Shown in pieces: positions 6,100 to 6,823 of a stretch of DNA of 6,823 nt. Below the pieces are notes generated by a model. It saw only the letters and a list, made by a program, of their open reading frames with translations, ran no database searches and had not been told where the DNA came from. Each line of letters starts with the position of its first letter. The first letter of the stretch is position 1. The stretch is taken from NCBI GenBank assembly GCA_011048855.1, contig DSCZ01000427.1, positions 1-6,823 of the forward strand, given 5' to 3'. The stretch is from Desulfobacteraceae bacterium (lineage in GTDB: Bacteria > Desulfobacterota > DSM-4660 > Desulfatiglandales > Desulfatiglandaceae). The position numbers were made by a program, and so were the translations under genes.

Positions 6100-6426
6100 T
6101 TACATCATACCGGGAAGTCCGGGGATATTCATGCCTCCCGTCAACTCAGACATCCTCTGGTTCACCATTTCCCTGGACCTGTTCAAACCGTCGTTCACCG
6201 CTGCCAGAACAAGATCCTGCAGCATTTCAGCATCCTCCGGGTCGATTACCTCGGGATCTATCGTAATTGAAAGAACCTCCTGTTTTCCATTCACAACAAC
6301 GTTGACCATCCCGCCCCCTGCGGAAGCCTCAACGGTCTCTTCCCCCAACTCCTCCTGGAGTTTGCTCATTTTGGCCTGAAATTGCTGTGCCTGCTTCATA
6401 AGCTGGTTCATATTGGGTATCTTCAT
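6100..6426 (-). CDS. ybaB: Nucleoid-associated protein, YbaB/EbfC family
   Basis: This 108-residue DNA-binding protein is of normal size for the family (E. coli YbaB 109). These proteins form dimers that bind DNA and help shape the nucleoid. The N-terminus is Met/Gln-rich and helical with likely coiled-coil character ([22 protein letters not shown]). A central sheet follows ([31 protein letters not shown]), then a long helix (about 68-95) and a flexible Gly/Met/Pro tail ending GLPGMM. The ATG at 6426 is chosen because AAGGAGG precedes it by 10 nt. A TTG two codons earlier is only 4 nt from that site. The start lies 2 nt after the dnaX stop, and the ribosome binding site is inside the end of dnaX, so translation is probably coupled. 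It sits between dnaX and recR, the common bacterial order. Confidence 0.95.
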   Translation of the reverse strand: MKIPNMNQLMKQAQQFQAKMSKLQEELGEETVEASAGGGMVNVVVNGKQEVLSITIDPEVIDPEDAEMLQDLVLAAVNDGLNRSREMVNQRMSELTGGMNIPGLPGMM

Positions 6427-6428
6427 TG

Positions 6429-6823
6429 TCAATCATCCTCCTTATCGGGCGGTTCGAAATCGAAGCCGCCTGGTGTTATCGCCGGATTTTTCGTCCGTGT
6501 ATCCGCAGAAACCCTTCCCTCGAATATCCGCAGGACTTCACCTGTCGGGTCGCCTGCCTGAAACCCAACGGCATCCGGCAGGGTTTCAGGCGGATTCTTC
6601 AAGCCCGTGCCGGTCACGGACGAGACGGCCGTCTCAGCGGCGTCCAGAATTCTCAATGAAATCGGCCTTTCGAAAAATTTGCGGCACAAACTTTCGAGCT
6701 GAGCCATATTTTCGCGGTCGTCGAAATAGGATCCGGTAAACGTTCGGTTTCCTTTTATAATTTCCAGTTTGTCCCCGGCAAACGACCTGACGCTCCAGTC
6801 CTTCAACACATTGTACATCCCTC
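6429..6823 (-). CDS. dnaX: DNA polymerase III gamma/tau subunit, C-terminal part (5' end beyond the window)
   Basis: The last 131 codons of a longer gene are present; the frame is still open at the window edge (a Gly codon precedes the first Met at 6818). The block [20 protein letters not shown], followed by [17 protein letters not shown], resembles the C-terminal domain of bacterial DnaX, where an alpha/beta fold follows the clamp-loader domains. A later block, [16 protein letters not shown], resembles the usual closing motif. Between them is a variable Thr/Gly/Pro-rich linker of about 30 residues holding a strong inverted repeat. The protein ends in an acidic tail, PPDKEDD. The stop is 2 nt before the ybaB ATG. 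The identity rests on this similarity plus the dnaX-ybaB-recR order; the ATPase domain and any programmed frameshift site lie outside the window. Confidence 0.75.
   Translation of the reverse strand, partial: GMYNVLKDWSVRSFAGDKLEIIKGNRTFTGSYFDDRENMAQLESLCRKFFERPISLRILDAAETAVSSVTGTGLKNPPETLPDAVGFQAGDPTGEVLRIFEGRVSADTRTKNPAITPGGFDFEPPDKEDD
6437..6443 (-). promoter_or_regulatory. Ribosome binding site of ybaB inside the dnaX 3' end
   Basis: AAGGAGG on the minus strand lies 10 nt from the ATG at 6426 and 4 nt from an in-frame TTG at 6432. The spacing favours the ATG. Because it overlaps the last dnaX codons, ribosomes finishing dnaX could re-initiate on ybaB. Confidence 0.75.
6556..6591. repeat. 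Perfect 11-bp inverted repeat within dnaX
   Basis: GCCTGAAACCC (6556-6566) and GGGTTTCAGGC (6581-6591) are exact reverse complements separated by 14 nt. In dnaX mRNA this would form an 11-bp, GC-rich stem. No T-run follows on either strand, so it is not a standard terminator. It lies in the variable linker between two conserved C-terminal blocks. Confidence 0.7.

Noticed and set aside
1..6823. Mobile element, CRISPR or defence system
   Set aside because: No transposase or integrase, no terminal repeats, no regularly spaced direct repeats and no defence-type domains were seen; all genes are core-type.

Overview
The window looks like core chromosome from a Gram-negative bacterium, most likely in the old Deltaproteobacteria (Desulfobacterota/Syntrophobacterota). 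The evidence is an outer-membrane LptD of divergent, non-enteric type, a dnaX-ybaB-recR cluster, a 6-phosphofructokinase (PFK) with pyrophosphate-type active-site residues, and a moderately GC-rich composition. The lineage is inferred from gene content and protein style; no marker gene proves it. I see no mobile element, CRISPR array, rRNA or tRNA.

Layout. (1) 1-115: a possible 3' end of an unidentified upstream gene, then an AT-rich leader with a T10 tract. (2) 116-2335 (+): lptD, the outer-membrane LPS translocon barrel. (3) 2339-4136 (-): uppP followed by popT (DUF368), transcribed towards lptD and ending 3 bp from it. (4) 4137-4342: a 206-bp divergent control region between uppP and pfk. 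It holds a near-consensus sigma-70 promoter for pfk, an inverted repeat wrapped around the -35 element, and a leader hairpin. (5) 4343-5446 (+): a PFK-family gene. (6) 5455-6823 (-): recR, ybaB and the 3' end of dnaX, read dnaX-ybaB-recR in the usual order and converging on pfk with an 8-bp gap.

How the genes work together. uppP and popT form a two-gene unit acting on one lipid. UppP dephosphorylates undecaprenyl diphosphate on the periplasmic side, and DUF368 proteins return undecaprenyl phosphate to the cytoplasmic face. Together they would complete the recycling half of the lipid carrier cycle used for peptidoglycan and O-antigen. LptD next door delivers finished LPS to the cell surface, so the left half of the window has an envelope theme. 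dnaX, ybaB and recR are the common replication/recombination housekeeping cluster. The PFK gene stands alone with its own promoter.

The most interesting points are the uppP-popT pairing, the PFK metal-site substitutions (Val, Arg and Asn where carboxylates and Asn are expected), the dyad plus hairpin upstream of pfk, and a perfect 11-bp inverted repeat inside dnaX. I found no clearly new multigene system.
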